A DNA stretch of 64,000 bases from Lentinus brumalis (GCA_001792895.1 MARA01000018.1:620001-684000), one strand, 5' to 3'; positions 47,101-59,592 are shown, counted from the first letter of the stretch. Made by a program: numbers and translations. The notes: generated by a model from the sequence alone, not told the origin.

Positions 47101-48407
47101 CAAGGACATTTCTGCAGCGACAATCAGTCATCCACCTGCAGAGCGTAGAGGGTCCGTCTCGGGCGCGAAGCCGGATATGCAGGCTATTATGGGACGAGCT
47201 GTCGCGGACGCTGTTGTTCAGTCTCAGCCAGCATTGCAAGCGAGCGGAACGACATCTGCGTCGCTTGCACTCCAGGGCTCCGCATCGGGCATGCAGATCT
47301 TCAGCCACTTGCTGCCTCATCCTGCGTTCAACCGTCGCCACATCCTCACCGTCAAGCAGTTCAACCACCGCGACATACACGATCTCTTCACGCTTGCGCA
47401 CGAGATGCGGCTGCAGGTGGAGCGGAACGGCACCTTGGACATCCTCAAGGGCAAGGTGCTCGGGTCGCTCTTCTACGAGCCGTCGACGAGGACGGCATCC
47501 TCATTCGATGCGGCCATGAAGCGGTGCGGCGGAGAGGTGGTCAACGTGCATGTCGACTCTTCGTCGGTTCTCAAGGGCGAGACATTGCCGGACACTATCC
47601 GTACCCTCGGCTGTTACACAGATGCCATCGTCATCCGTCACCCCGAGGTTGGCAGCTCGCAGTTGGCGGCCAAGTTCTCGCCCGTACCTATTCTGAACGC
47701 TGGAGATGGTATTGGCGAGCATCCTACCCAGGTCAGCATCATCGCCCACGACTCATGAGAGACCCCTTACTGACTTCTCTCATAGGCGCTTTTGGACGTC
47801 TACACCATTCGTTCAGAACTGGGTACCGTGAACGGCAAGACGATCACTTTGCTTGGTGACCTCAAGAACGGCCGCACGGTCCACAGCCTGGTCACTCTTC
47901 TGTCGCTTTATTCCGTGCGCCTGAACTTCGTCGCTCCACCGTCTCTCGCCATGCCCGCGAGTGTCGTCTCTGCTGCGCGGAAGGCGGGTATCCCAGTCTA
48001 CCAGTGCGAGTCCCTGGAGGAGGTACTCGGGGACACCGATGTCTTGTACGTCACAAGGCTGCAGAAGGAGCGCTTCAAGGACGACTCGGAGTGGCAAGCG
48101 GTGAAGGATGCATACCGCGTCGACCATGCACTCTTGTCTCGTGCGAAGGAGGAAATGATCGTCATGCATCCGCTTCCGAGAGTCAACGGTGAGTCTTACG
48201 TGACAGCTTCTAATCGTACTTACTCATTTGGTATACAGAGATCGACCCGGATGTCGACTTCGACTCTCGTCGCGCGGTATACTTCCGGCAGATGCGTTAT
48301 GGTCTCTTTGTACGTCTCGTCTATTCTACGCCCTGATATTGTACCAACACTGACCGTCTATCTTCCTCCAGATTCGGATGGCGTTGTTGGCCAGCGTAAT
48401 GGGTTGA
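41141..48407 (+). CDS. URA2: Multifunctional CPSase/aspartate transcarbamylase (pyrimidine synthesis)
   Basis: Ten exons (41141-41372, 41433-43324, 43380-43568, 43626-43958, 44008-44186, 44233-45772, 45830-47731, 47786-48188, 48239-48309, 48372-48407) close to 2258 residues, the normal Ura2 length. The glutamine amidotransferase comes first; its catalytic Cys is in [12 protein letters not shown] near residue 347, with FHPESTPGP after it. Two ATP-grasp halves of carbamoyl-phosphate synthetase follow ([40 protein letters not shown]). Then comes a dihydroorotase-like linker from about 1540 in which the HxH metal motif is absent ([15 protein letters not shown]), so it is dead as in other fungi. 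C-terminal is aspartate transcarbamylase with [10 protein letters not shown] near 2008, [19 protein letters not shown] and HPLPRVNE. It catalyses the first two steps of UMP synthesis, and UTP feedback is expected from the family. Confidence 0.98.
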
Positions 48408-49690
48408 AAGTCAAGTAAAATGTCGCTCGCCAACGAGCATGAGCATACCAAGCATGAATTATGTAGAATAGATCAACAGCGGACATGAATGCTTCAGCAG
48501 ACAGTCACCAATGCATTGTAGTATATCTCCGATATCTGTAGTCGTCAGTTCTAGTAAAAGAATACTTACTCGGCGTTTATGTATCTTTCAAGGTTCAACG
48601 TTCAGTCAACGAGCCCGAATGTTGTCGTCCTGTCCGAAATCTGCGAAGTGGTTGCGACACTACTGACCAGCGAGGTACATCGGACGATTGACGACCGGTG
48701 TGTGACCATGTATCCCTCCAAGGCGCTGAAATATCACCTTGACATGCGTGGTCTCAGCCACGTCTGCGAACTCCCTCTACTAGCCGTCCACTCATCAATA
48801 CATACTCGTTCAGGCCTCTCCCAATGACCTGAATGTTTGAAAGCTTCAGTGTCTCCTTCACCAGGGACTCCCTGCCGTCCCGTGTCTGCTCAGTAGAAAG
48901 TGGAAGGGGAGGTCGAGTCCGAGGAAGAGAAAGAGGACGAGGAGGCTTCCGCTGCGACAATCCTGCGGCTTGTGGTCGACTTGAAGATATCGTATTTTGA
49001 ACGCTTATCGGTATCGCAGGCGAGAAGAGAGAAAATTGCGATCCACTCGATCATACGGCGACCCAGCGTCCAAGTGAAGAGAAAACTGGACCCCGCGTTC
49101 GTAACTCGAGAACGTGAGACGTTCCGAGTCCCCGCTTCTGAGTTCTATGATGGTTGGGAGACTCGAAGTCGTGCGAGTCTTGTTCAACCCTTGCTGCGTG
49201 AGTGTCGCGACGACCCATGGTGGAAGAGCGTTCATTTGACGAAGACGTACACTGGATAGTACAGCGCTAGCTCTTTCTTCGGGGCACCGTTCAAACAGAC
49301 AGACACAAGCAACAACAGTAAGTAGTATGTACTAGACGGTATCTGCAAAAGATCGACACCAAGATTCAGTTCGGATTCAGATGGGGACAGATGGGGGCTA
49401 GTTTTGTACAACATCGCGCCGCCGGCAAGGAGCGAACAAGGTATGGTAATAATGGCGGGTGCATGCGAAGCGTATCCAACGTAGGGTAGCAGCAAGGACG
49501 GTCCGGGACGACGAAGATGGGAGGAAGGATGGAGGTGGAGTGGGGTGGAGTGTGGGTGGCAGCGCACGGAAAGAGCGGGCGGCCCAACGAGTTCGACGGC
49601 GGGCTCGCGAAGTCTATGAATAAACAATGCGAAGGGGAAGAGGCCGCCGCCGCATAAGTTAGCAGATCACATATGACGCGAGGCCGCTCG
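48408..49690. other. Convergent intergenic region, no gene recognised
   Basis: About 1.3 kb between the tails of URA2 (+) and the purine permease (-). The first 150 nt are AT-rich, with AATGAATTATGTAGAATAGA-like 3' end text. ORFs at 48900-49259 (+) and 49232-49627 (-) have no motifs. Confidence 0.5.
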
Positions 49691-52508
49691 TCATCGCCGG
49701 CCTGACGGGAGCGCGTCGATCTCGGACATCGTCAGGCTGCCCTTCGTATGCGAGCGCTCGTCGAGCGACGGCGACCCGCGCTGCTCGAGCGGGAGGTCTT
49801 GGTTGGACGCGCCGCGGCCGGTGAGCACCTTGACCCACCCGGGGACGATGCCGCCGGGCGGGATGACCCACGTCTCGGCCATGTCGTAGTTTGGCGGGAC
49901 GATGCGGCCGCCGGAGGCCTTGCGGATAACCCACGCGCCGCCGTTGAGCAGCACGTAGGAGATGATGCCGGCGATGACGCCGTATGCGATGTTGTACGTG
50001 AGCGGGATGATGATGAGCGTGAGGAAGGCGGGCACGGCGTCGCCGACGTAGTCCCAGTTGATCTCGCGCGCGTTGCGGATCATGAGCGAGCCGACGATGA
50101 CGAGGGCACCACCTGTCGCCCATGGCGGGATCGACGCGAAGATGGGCGCGAAGAAGACGGAGACGAAGAACATGATCCCGGTGACCATGGCGGTGATCCC
50201 GGTCCTGCCGCCCTCAGCGATACCAGTGGCGGACTCGATGAACGCCGTGACGGGGGATGTGCCCATCAGCGCACCCATGGAGATGGAGAACGCGTCGACG
50301 CAGTAGGCAATGGTGGAGTTCTCAAAGTCAAGCGTAACGGGGTCACGCAGACCAGCGAACTTGGCCATGGAGTACAAGGTACCAGTCGTGTCTGCGCAGA
50401 ATGTCAGCACACATACGGCACATAGTGAAGTCGGCGAGACCTACCGAGGATATCGACGTAGAGGAAGGTGACCAACGCGTACCATACACGGCCGTTGCCA
50501 TAGCTGTACTGGAAAGAGCACACGAGCGTCAGCTGCCAACCGCCTGGAGGATCGAGAGAGCAGAATACTGACGTCAAGTGCGTTCCCAACCAGCTTCAGC
50601 GGCCAGAAAGTGACGACTTGCTTGAAGAAATCAAACGCGGCGTCGCCAGCCTCGGTGTGTGGGAAGTACGTGACGGCAGTCGAGCGCGGCCAGGAGATGA
50701 TGGAGGTGAGGAGGATGCCGATGAGGATAGCACCCTTGACGCGGTAGAGCATCAGGAACACAGTGAGAATGCTGTCAGATAGGCAGATGTGATCAGCACT
50801 TCAGCTCAGGCGGGACTCCAAGGCACGCACCCGCCAACGAAGATACCGAGCCACATTGTCGGACTCCGCATGACCCGGGAGTTGCAGTAGTACGGGAGAT
50901 CGGCCGAAAGATAATCCTCCGGGTTGCAACCACCGAGACCGACGAAGTTGGTGGTGTCGCCACCGATGACGAAGAGACCGCCCGAAGCTAGAAGATAGCG
51001 CGGTCAGCAGTGCGATAACATCCAGATATCAGTGGGGTATAGACCACCGTGCATGGCGCGCACAGATAGACGGACCGGAGCAAACATGCACGTAGCGCCG
51101 CTATCTGGTGCGCGACCACCTGTCCGCAGCGATGGCCATCCTCACTGAGAACAAACAACTCACACAATCCGACGAACGCGATGAAGAGGCCGATACCGGC
51201 ACCCACCGCCATGACGAGCGACTGGGGCATCATGCGCGCCAACCATTGACGAAGACCCAAAAGCGAGAGAATGAAGAAGATCCACCTGGTACAGAACGCA
51301 GTCAGTATCGCGAGCAAAGAACGTAGGAGCCTCGAACTTACCCTTCCATAAAGACCGCAGCCATCGCTTCCCTATACGTGATGAGGCCGCTGCCATGGAA
51401 CCCAACAACTGAGTATGCAAGCTAGAAAGGTTAAGCAGAAGCAGAAGTCAGCCACTGGAATTCGCGAATAGATACAAGTTAGACTGATGACTGTATGCGC
51501 GAATATCCTCGCTAAACATTGGAAGACCGCTCCGCATCACCTCGTTCGCCGGTCCAATTTTACAGGGACAGTTTCCTTTTCCGCCGGCAGGGAAAGAGGT
51601 CAAGAGGAGCCGAAAAAGGATTACACGTCGACTTATAACTCATCGACTTTTCGGCGGGCGAAAACGCGGGTATGCGCGCCGTGAAAATCGCGGGCTACGA
51701 CGGTCGCACCACTGTGGCCGTCGGTCGCCCCAAGTGACCCGGCTGCCTCTGAGGTCTTGTCACTATATCCGCAAGGGTACGGCGAGAAGCAACTCGTGAG
51801 AGGCCCAGGAGAGTTACACTCGACCGAGTACGAGGGCAATATGGGACGGCCGGGAACGAAATGTGAAAGCGCCAACAAGATAGAATACTCACATATGCGT
51901 TCAGGCCCAAACCAGGGGCCATTCCAACCGGTAAATTTGCAAGCGCACCCATCAAGAAAGAAGCGAGAGCCGAGACGGCGGCGGTGGTGGTAATGATGTC
52001 CCGGTGGACGTCAGCGATACATGCCGCGTAGGTCGGGTCGGTGAGGCAGCCGTCGCCGGTAGGGCACTCGCAAGTTCCTCCTGAGTCCTTGAGGATGGAC
52101 GCGTTGACGGAGATCTAGGATATGGGGAGTATCTTGAGCACAACGACGTGCATATCATGTGCGCTGGGGAAGTCTGTACGCACAATGTACGCCATAGCGG
52201 CCTGTCGATGGCTTCGATCAGGACTCGTGTGACTTGCGAAACTCATACATCGTACTCACCCATGTTGTGAGGCCAGCGCGGATCTCGGTCTGACATGGTG
52301 ATGGTGGTAAGTAAAGAAGAACGGTGAGGAGGCGAGACGACACACCAGAAACCGAGACCCTTCACGCTCCTTCGGGTGACCGGAGCCCTCCAGACGGAAG
52401 TACCTGCCGACGAAGGAGTCCGCGACCTGAATGAGAGTGAGCACAACGCCATGCCCGACGAGCAAGACGACATACCTGGGCATTCAACCTGTCTGCGAAG
52501 CTGACCAT
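49691..52508 (-). CDS. AzgA-type purine (hypoxanthine/adenine/guanine) permease
   Basis: Eleven minus-strand exons (52508-52476, 52426-52346, 52289-52260, 52201-52184, 52114-51893, 51421-51342, 51285-51164, 50987-50831, 50771-50573, 50508-50445, 50391-49691) close to 568 residues. The introns at 51422-51892 (471 nt) and 50988-51163 (176 nt) are long for this genome. The N-terminus has the AzgA signature GRYFRLEGSGHPKEREGSRF and TEIRAGLTT. Next come ISVNASILKDSGGTC, LANLPVGMAPGLGLNAY, VVGFHGSGLITYREAM, GDTTNFVGLGGC, RVWYALVTFLYVDILDTTGT and MGALMGTSPVTAFIESATGI, all hallmarks of the NCS2/AzgA family. About 12-14 membrane segments. It imports purine bases with protons (family knowledge). The call is firm; individual substrate use is not shown. 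Confidence 0.95.
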
Positions 52509-55500
52509 GGTTGAGGCGTGCAAAAACGCGACGAAGAGATGCGGGGACGCGCATTCCGGGCCTTGGGCATTTTATCGCATCATGGTCTCGATAAGAGCTG
52601 GTAAACCGTTTCCCAAGGAGATCCAACTAGCAAATTCCAATAGATCTGCCACCCTCAGCCACTCGGCTAGATCCTTCCCACGGGCGCTCGGAACGCTCAC
52701 TGCTATCGGAGCACGGCGTCTTCCTATCCCCGGCTTCCGTACCCTCCGATGCCCCATACCCCATGCCGTATGATGCTCTCAACCGCGACACAACCTCGAC
52801 GTTCATGCGAAGCGTGCATCTCAATGTCTGCCACTCTCGGAGGGGCCTATCTTGCGGAAGAATCCCTTCGTGATGAGCCTTCCGGATTCTGCACGAGGAT
52901 ACCGATCATGCACAGCGCTGGATCGGGGCCCGATCCAGTCGCTCGATTTGCGTAGAAGCTTGACAGTACAGTGTACTTATGTAAGTACTGCCAACACTTA
53001 CTGACAGCGTTCCTGGACTGTGCTGTAATTCGGATTCTCCAAATTCAGCGTTATCGCAACATGCGCTGCGAGACCAGTGTTCGTCCAATATTTCTGTGAA
53101 CGACCGGTTATCGGACGGAAGTCAGTATAGCTCGTGGACGAATGCATGGGCGGTCTGATAGTTCGCGTCACATATGATCGAAGGATGCCTTCTGTGCTCT
53201 CCTTTCAGCTTTCCTAGGCTTCCCTTCTATAGCGCTGGGAGCCTGGAGGTGGCAGATGCACTCGCATCACTTCGCGAGAGACCTTGCCTCCGAGAACGCG
53301 TGTTTGCTGAATCCACGGGATGATGAACAGATTGATACTCTTCGACTCTGTTCGACTCCGGAAATGAACAACGACCAGAAAACATCTAGTGTGGGGAACC
53401 GCCGGGTACTTCTGGAGATCTGATGTGCATCCCGCGAATCACCTTACCGGTTGCGTCTCAAAGCGGATTTCCCCTAATGCACCAGCCTGCACCAGTGCAT
53501 GCGCATGTGTGGTTTTCCACCACATCTGCGCGCACGACTAGCCTGTATGAACATCATGCTTGGCTTCGGAGGCAGTAACCATCGCAGGTATGCTGGGGAC
53601 TGTTCAGTCGGGCAGTCGAGACATAACGCTAGGATTGACTGACGACTTACCGCACATAAGTAAGTACGTCTCAGCCTCTTAGTCTCAGGCATCATGCATC
53701 ACCGCCTTGCTATCCGTGCCGTGTCAGAAGTGTCAGCGTGGGCTCGCCGCTCGAGGTGCGCTCGCATATCGGCGCGCCTGAGTGCAAGCATATGCTCGCT
53801 TCACACGAGCGTCGACGCCGTGGGTGGCAGCCGCTGCGGTCCTGCCCACCGTGACCCAGGCCATCAGCGCCGTCGACTTCCCGGCGGCCACCAATCGGAC
53901 ACGGCGCCACAATCGCGCTTGAATGACGGTAAGACCGTTACAGACCGCTGCTTACGATCGAGTGAAGACGTCGGGAAGACGACGAGCTCAAGTCCGTGCC
54001 TCGGTGCCAGTGGCACGGCGGATGTCGCACAAACTGGCATAGCTTGGGCGACGGTGTTCCTGATGGCCCCGAGCACGCCGGCGGGAACGTACGGACCTGC
54101 GTGCGGGAGAAGACGACCAAGGAGATCTAGAAGTCCTTCTGTGTTCCAGAGATCAGCAAGGTCAGAAACAGAACAGAGACGGAAGGCAGAAAATATATTG
54201 GGAAGCAGTGGGGAAGTGCAGGACCATGGCGACGGCTTGTTCATGAATGCCGCGACCATGTGCAGACGAACTTCGTAGCGTCGAGTGCCATGCTGTGTAA
54301 CGTGCGGCGGGTTGTAGCCGAGGGAACACTTATGGACATTGGAGATGGAGACGGAAGGCCACTCCATTCGAGGAGAGGGCTCAGAGGGATTGTACTGAAC
54401 TTCTCAACCCCATCGCGTAGCGACTGTGTCCAAGAACCCGGCGCACGGGACCGCGTTCTCCTTGCGCAGCCCATGTCAGCCCATCCAGTAAGTCAGGAGG
54501 CGTACCTTGGCACACGCTACCGTCGGCTCCCGGAGGATTCGAGACCACGGATTCTATTGTCGAGGATCAGTAACCCGGCAACGCGAATTAGACTTCGACA
54601 TCCGTCCGCTCGCTCGGGAGTCGGGATTCGTCTGGTTTGGGCACCTCCGAGGTGACGGCCGCTGGTGTTGAGTGCAATGCGGGGGTGTTCTACATGAGAC
54701 GGCTGGGCGCCGCGCTGGTGCGGGAAGAGACCCAAAGCGTACAGGTGTATAGAGGCCTAGGTCGACGAGCTGTCTGATGTTTGTTCGCGGAATCTCGACA
54801 AGGCACAGACGTCAGAACATTAAAAAGAGGAACATGAGATAACGTACATACGTGAGCTAAGCTTGGCGGGATTGCTACACGAGAGTCCGCGCCATGCAGT
54901 TAACTTCTGCATGTACCGGAAAATTCTTCGCATCCCAGGTACTTGTCGTGAACGCTGTATACTAGTTAGACCCGTTGCCTCGCCACCTCACACAATCGAT
55001 ATAGGTCGTTCCTATGTCCCTGAAGGCTGTCATTGGCGGGCGGTAGATTCAAGATCGAGATGAGTACATGTGATGGTGGCGAACGCTCTGCTGCTTACAG
55101 TATCGGGTATTTGTCAGTCAGGACCCGCGCCGAATACTTACTCACTGTCTGCTCGAGGCCTGGAGTCTTGAGTCTGCATGGTAGAGTTCAAGGAGGTGCA
55201 TGATGGGGAGAATGAGAGGTCCGCGGAGGGGGAGTGATGTCTCATCAGAATTGTCAAGGTGGGGGACTGGGAGCGAAGAGTCGCATTTGACCGTGCAGAC
55301 GCGTGAAGAACACGACGTCGCAGTACAGCTTATATACAGAACACAACAAGACTGCGTCCTAGGTAGCGTAGACAAAAGAGGTGAGACGAGACAATAAGCA
55401 CGAGAGAGACAAGACCGTCATGCTCGTCACTCACCGCAAGGCTGTGCTCAGCGCTTAGCTGAGCCTCCTTGTACCCGACCACTTGCCGACACTCTACATC

Positions 55501-55644
55501 CTTATTTCAGGTTGGGCAACTTTGGGTCCGACTTCCTTCCAGCGAGAATGCCGAGCGGTGCAACATAATTTATCAGGTGAACTCAGCTTCTTCATATGAT
55601 TGACTTTGAGTCTCTGACCTTCACCTTGGCCAGGAGAACCCGCC
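52509..55644. other. Gene-poor stretch of about 3.1 kb
   Basis: Between the heads of the purine permease (-) and GPI18 (+). The longest ORFs (53694-54278 plus, 53864-54367 minus) overlap in antisense and show no family motif, signal peptide or domain. GTAAGT-like strings occur (for example 52981, 53653) but I could not chain them into a gene. It may hold non-coding transcripts, decayed sequence or a fast-evolving orphan. Confidence 0.45.
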
Positions 55645-57241
55645 ATGTCATCAGCGGCGAAGCAACGCGGACTTGCCCCCGAAGCAAACCACAAGCGTGT
55701 CCTGGCCGTCGCGTCGGCTGCAGCGACTGTAGCCACGTTGATTATAACCGTTGCCGCTGCTCAACTTCCCCTCTTCGACTCGTCCCCCAGCATTGTGCTG
55801 CCTCCTCCCGAAGATGGACGATTCTCGCTGCGGCACGCCCTAGCCTCGGCCGTGCTGCGATGGGACGCGTTTCACTTCGTGCCCATCGCGAAGGAGGGGT
55901 ACACATACGAGAACCAGTGGGCGTTCTTTCCCGGCACGCCGTTCGTAATACGAATCGTGGGCAAGCTGGTCTCATTCCTCGGTGCACATCCGGCACCAGG
56001 GTGGGAGGGTATCCTACTCGGAAGCATGATCTCTCCAGTATTTTCTGTGCTCTCTGTGCTGAGACTCTATGATCTCTCGCTGGTGCACTTGAACTCGTGC
56101 AATGCCGCGTTTCTTGCAGCGTTGCTGTCTCTGCTGCCGAGCAGTCCAGTCACGCTTCGATTGGCTGGGTACAGTGAACCATTCTTCACATATCTATCGT
56201 ATACAGGTTAGACATTTCCTCATCAGATCCTCTCCCTGTCAATTACCGAACACTTGCATCAGTTGCACCGTGTCGTTCGCAGATTGAACACCGCTCTTCG
56301 CGTGTTGTCATTCCCGTGATTTGATTCATCAGTGACGAGAATATATTCACTGACCTCTGCTTGCATAGGCATGCTATTTTGCGCCCGGGGCAATGGCTCT
56401 TCGCAGCGTGCTCTCTCATGGCGGCCTGCACATTCCGTTCAAACGGTATCTTCCTCGCTGGATTCATTCTCTGGGGCATGCTCGTCGAACCTGTCCTCAA
56501 TCGTCAGAAGGTGCGTGCTCTTCGCCTGTAACCTGAGTTCGACCGGCTCAATCCTTCCAGATATCTATATGGAGAGCGGTGTACGCGTTCTTGCTGTCTG
56601 CCTTGACGATCAGCCCCTTCGTCTACTTCCAGTACTCCGCATTCCACATCTTCTGCGCGGACGCCGACGAACCCGCGCCATGGTGCAGCGCCTTCCTGCC
56701 TTCGATCTACACCTACGTGCAGTCGAAGTACTGGAACGGCGGATTCATGCGGTATTGGACCGTTTCCCAAATTCCGAACTTCGTCCTCGCCGCCCCGCCT
56801 CTCACCCTGCTGTTCGGGTTTACTTCCTACTACCTCCGTGCAGCACTCTTTCCCCGTCTGTTGGACTTCTTCCTCGGGTATTCCTCGAGGACCGCCCGTA
56901 TATCCGCACCGGAGAACAACGAATCGGAGAGGAAGGTGGATTCGCAAGTGGACGACGCCCACAATCGACCGCGCCCAGGAGCACCACTCACGCTCACACC
57001 ATTCCTCAACCCGTCTATCGCACCACACGCGATACATGCGCTGCTGATGTCCCTCCTCCTGCTGTTCGCCTCGCACACGCAGATCGTCTTGCGCCAAGCC
57101 GCTTCGATGCCTGTCCTGTATTGGGCGGCGGCGTGGCTCCTGGTCGAGCATCCGGCTGCGGGGAGGTGGTGGGTTGGATGGAGCGTCGTTTGGGGTGCTG
57201 TTAGCTGTGTGCTGTGGGCGGCGTTCCTGCCTCCTGCGTAA
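55645..57241 (+). CDS. GPI18: GPI mannosyltransferase 2 (PIG-V family), apparent one-base lesion
   Basis: Exons 55645-56206, 56369-56510 and 56561-57241, about 461 residues if one base is allowed for. The luminal motif RWDAFHFVPIAKEGY with NQWAFFPGTPF identifies the family; LAGYSEPFFTYLSYTG and FRSNGIFLAGFILWGML follow, then about six more hydrophobic segments. The enzyme adds the second mannose to the GPI anchor in the ER (family knowledge). After the acceptor at 56368 the frame gives GMLFCARG, and the conserved continuation QWLFAACSLMAACTF is one frame off. The shift falls at the GGGG run 56387-56390, as if one base were missing. An alternative donor GTATAC near 56198 would keep the downstream frame but lose the conserved GMLFCAR. 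The first intron (162 nt) is long for this genome. Confidence 0.85.
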
Positions 57242-58259
57242 TGTACCTTGCGAGCGTCCAATGGAACAACGTGCGCCCGCCTTCAAAGGAACTCCTTGTC
57301 ATGTGCTGCCCGACATCGATTCCGTACAGACTGGAGAGCGTACCACAGACGCACAAGCCCATCATCGTGTCGAGAACGCATTCCCATCTTACTAACACGA
57401 AGCCGACCACACCTCGTCGACACCGGAGAGCTGCAGATGCTATGTACTTCTGAAGGACGTTGAAGAAATTGAAGACATCTTTGGTCTTCGTAGCCGACGA
57501 TAAGAGGACGCGGGGAGGCAAGACTAATTACTCCTTCAGGTACTCGGGAACAGGTATTCATAGATGAACTGGTAGAGTACAGGGGAGACGACATTTGGCT
57601 CAAAGAGACCCGGTAGGCCTCCCCCCCCTCATAGCGGGTTTATCTATCCATCAGATCGTGATGTCCAGGTGGACCCTCTTCACTAGGCTCGCTTGCCAGC
57701 CTGTAGCTCCTCGTCCCTCAGAGTACAGGCTGGTACGTCCTAAGGGGGGGGGGGTTCGCGGGGGTCCCCGTGGGAAAATACACCTTGGCTCTCATCCTCT
57801 CGAGTCTCGCCCAGCTGGAACGGCATCACGAACGCGCAGCTACTCACCAAAAAATGATATGATACCAAACTCTTCCGTCCGAGTAGCTTTGTCTATTGTC
57901 TCACCAGCTGGGAGGACGTACCTCTTCACGCAGACCCGTCGCCGGTCGGACTAAGACAGGCGTATACAAAGAAATCCATTATATATATCGACCGTACAGC
58001 ACAATACATGTAAAACGTACACAGCAGAATTCACATCAGCGAGAGCGAGACAGGCATGAGACGAGAGCAGAGAGAAACAAGGAGACGATAGTCAATGAGT
58101 GTGGATGGTGCAGTAAGACTAGACGGCGAGACGTGTTTGAGTGGTGGCCCTCAAGAGGGTGAATGCGAAAGCACGTAGTCAAGAACAAAGCGTGCACAAG
58201 GGAAAGTGGACGTGATGAGAGACAAGGAGGCATGTTGAAGTGGTAGAGCTGCGATACTG
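57242..58259. other. Intergenic with homopolymer runs, no gene recognised
   Basis: About 1 kb between the tails of GPI18 (+) and the coiled-coil gene (-). It holds a C8 run at 57621-57628 and a G11 run at 57744-57754, both likely slippage or assembly-error sites. AT-rich text near 57960-58030 may serve 3' ends. Confidence 0.5.
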
Positions 58260-59316
58260 TCAGCCGTGTGCCGTGATGCAGATGGAGAAGGAACGCACCC
58301 GGCGGAAACAACGCTCACTGCGCGCTGCCCTCCCCCGTTCTCCTGAATATACGACTGCCATAGTGAGCCAACCGGCCGATCTTGCGAAGCACGTTGTGCG
58401 CAGTGGCCTCACGCTCCGACGCTGAGAGACTGGCCTCGTCGCCGCTGGTCTCGGCAGAGGGTCCTTGACGGTGGCGAGGTGAAGAGGGACCGGCGCCGCC
58501 GCTCTGCGAAGCGTCACTGACATAGCGGGAGCGCGTGAAGCCGCTGGCCGCGTCGTGAGAGTGGGAAGAGGGGGATGTTCGACGATGCGGGGTGGTGACT
58601 GGGTGGGTGCACCTTGCTGCATCTGCAGCAAGAGCATGATCGAGCGGATGTCGTCCCGCATGGACTTCATCTCGCTCTCCAGTCTATCGAAACGCTCGTC
58701 CACCTTGGAGAACTTCTCGTCCACCTTGGCGAACTTCTCGTCCATGGTCTTGCTCGACTTGATGAACTTCTCGTCCATGGTCTTGCTCGACTTGATGAAC
58801 TTCTCGTCCATAGTCTTCTCGATGTCGTCGAACCGAGCCTGGATGGAAGCAAGTTGCCTGGGCAAGATGGTCGTCTGCAAATGGTCGAGCTTGGCTGCCA
58901 CCCCGTCAACCTTTGCGTCCACCTTGTTGACCTTTGCGTCTAGCTTGTCAACCTGCTGCTTCACCTCCTGTCTAATCTTCGTACTCTCCTGCTGGATGCT
59001 ATGTTGAAGGCTGTGTGCGGTCTGTTGGACATACTGGACGTCCGCCCATTCGATAGGAAGGTCACCGCTCTGCTGGCCGGAGCCAAAGGTCCCGCTGGCT
59101 GGAGGACCAAGTGAGTACAGAGTCGCGGTAAGGATGTCTGAACTTACACTGGGGGCGGCTTTGTTTCACGTTTGGGGTGGACATGGCGAATCGGATGGTA
59201 ACAGTGTCGGTGGGGGTGGAGAAGACGAGAGGAGGGAGGGTCTGGAGGATTATATGCTGCTGCCTCGGCCGCCGTTTATCGATGGCATCTGCGGCCTTTT
59301 TTGTTTTGGGGGCCAT
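58260..59316 (-). CDS. Coiled-coil protein with 11-residue repeats, function unknown
   Basis: Two minus-strand exons, 59316-59148 and 59098-58260, keep phase to give 335 residues. The first exon starts MAPKTKKAADAIDKRR; a second ATG in frame begins MSTPNVKQ. Residues of about 90-215 form a long coiled coil: QQESTKIRQEVKQQVDKLD, then KVNKVDAKVDGVAAKLDHL, then near-perfect 11-residue units SSKTMDEKFIK, then KVDEKFSKVDERFDRLESEM. The 11-residue period suits a hendecad coiled coil. The tail is Pro/Ser/Arg-rich and basic (RRAAAPVPLHL, RERG-like), and may include unspliced 3' sequence. I know similar coiled-coil proteins as lineage-expanded hypothetical families in basidiomycetes, but cannot assign a function. 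Confidence 0.75.
58732..58824. repeat. 33-bp in-frame tandem repeat
   Basis: Two identical 33-bp units (58732-58764, 58765-58797) and a diverged partial third. They encode the SSKTMDEKFIK hendecads of the coiled-coil gene on the minus strand. Confidence 0.9.
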
Positions 59317-59463
59317 TGCGGAAGCACAAAGGAAGCCTTAGGAAGGCGTGTATCGACGAAACGGGCACGATGACTCGTCTTGCAGAGATACACGAGGCAG
59401 CGAGAAGTCCAGGGTCCGCTCGTAGATCCCACGGGCGGAGGAAACGGTGCCAAAGACTATAGC

Positions 59464-59592
59464 GGCGATGTTATGGACGAGGACGACAACGACGAGGATG
59501 ATGATGAGGACGACAAGGGCACAAAGACGACGAGGACGACGAGGACGACGAGGACGAGAACAACGACGACAACGACGACAACGACGACGACA
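59464..59592. repeat. GAC/GAN trinucleotide-rich tract
   Basis: A purine-rich, imperfect (GAC)n, (GAG)n and (AAC)n repeat of about 130 nt in the intergenic region between the divergent coiled-coil gene and the SPP2-like gene. It translates as an Asp/Glu then Thr run, which I take to be spurious. Confidence 0.8.

Noticed and set aside
53694..54367. Overlapping ORFs of 194 (+) and 167 (-) codons
   Set aside because: They are antisense to each other with no motif, signal peptide or splice support.
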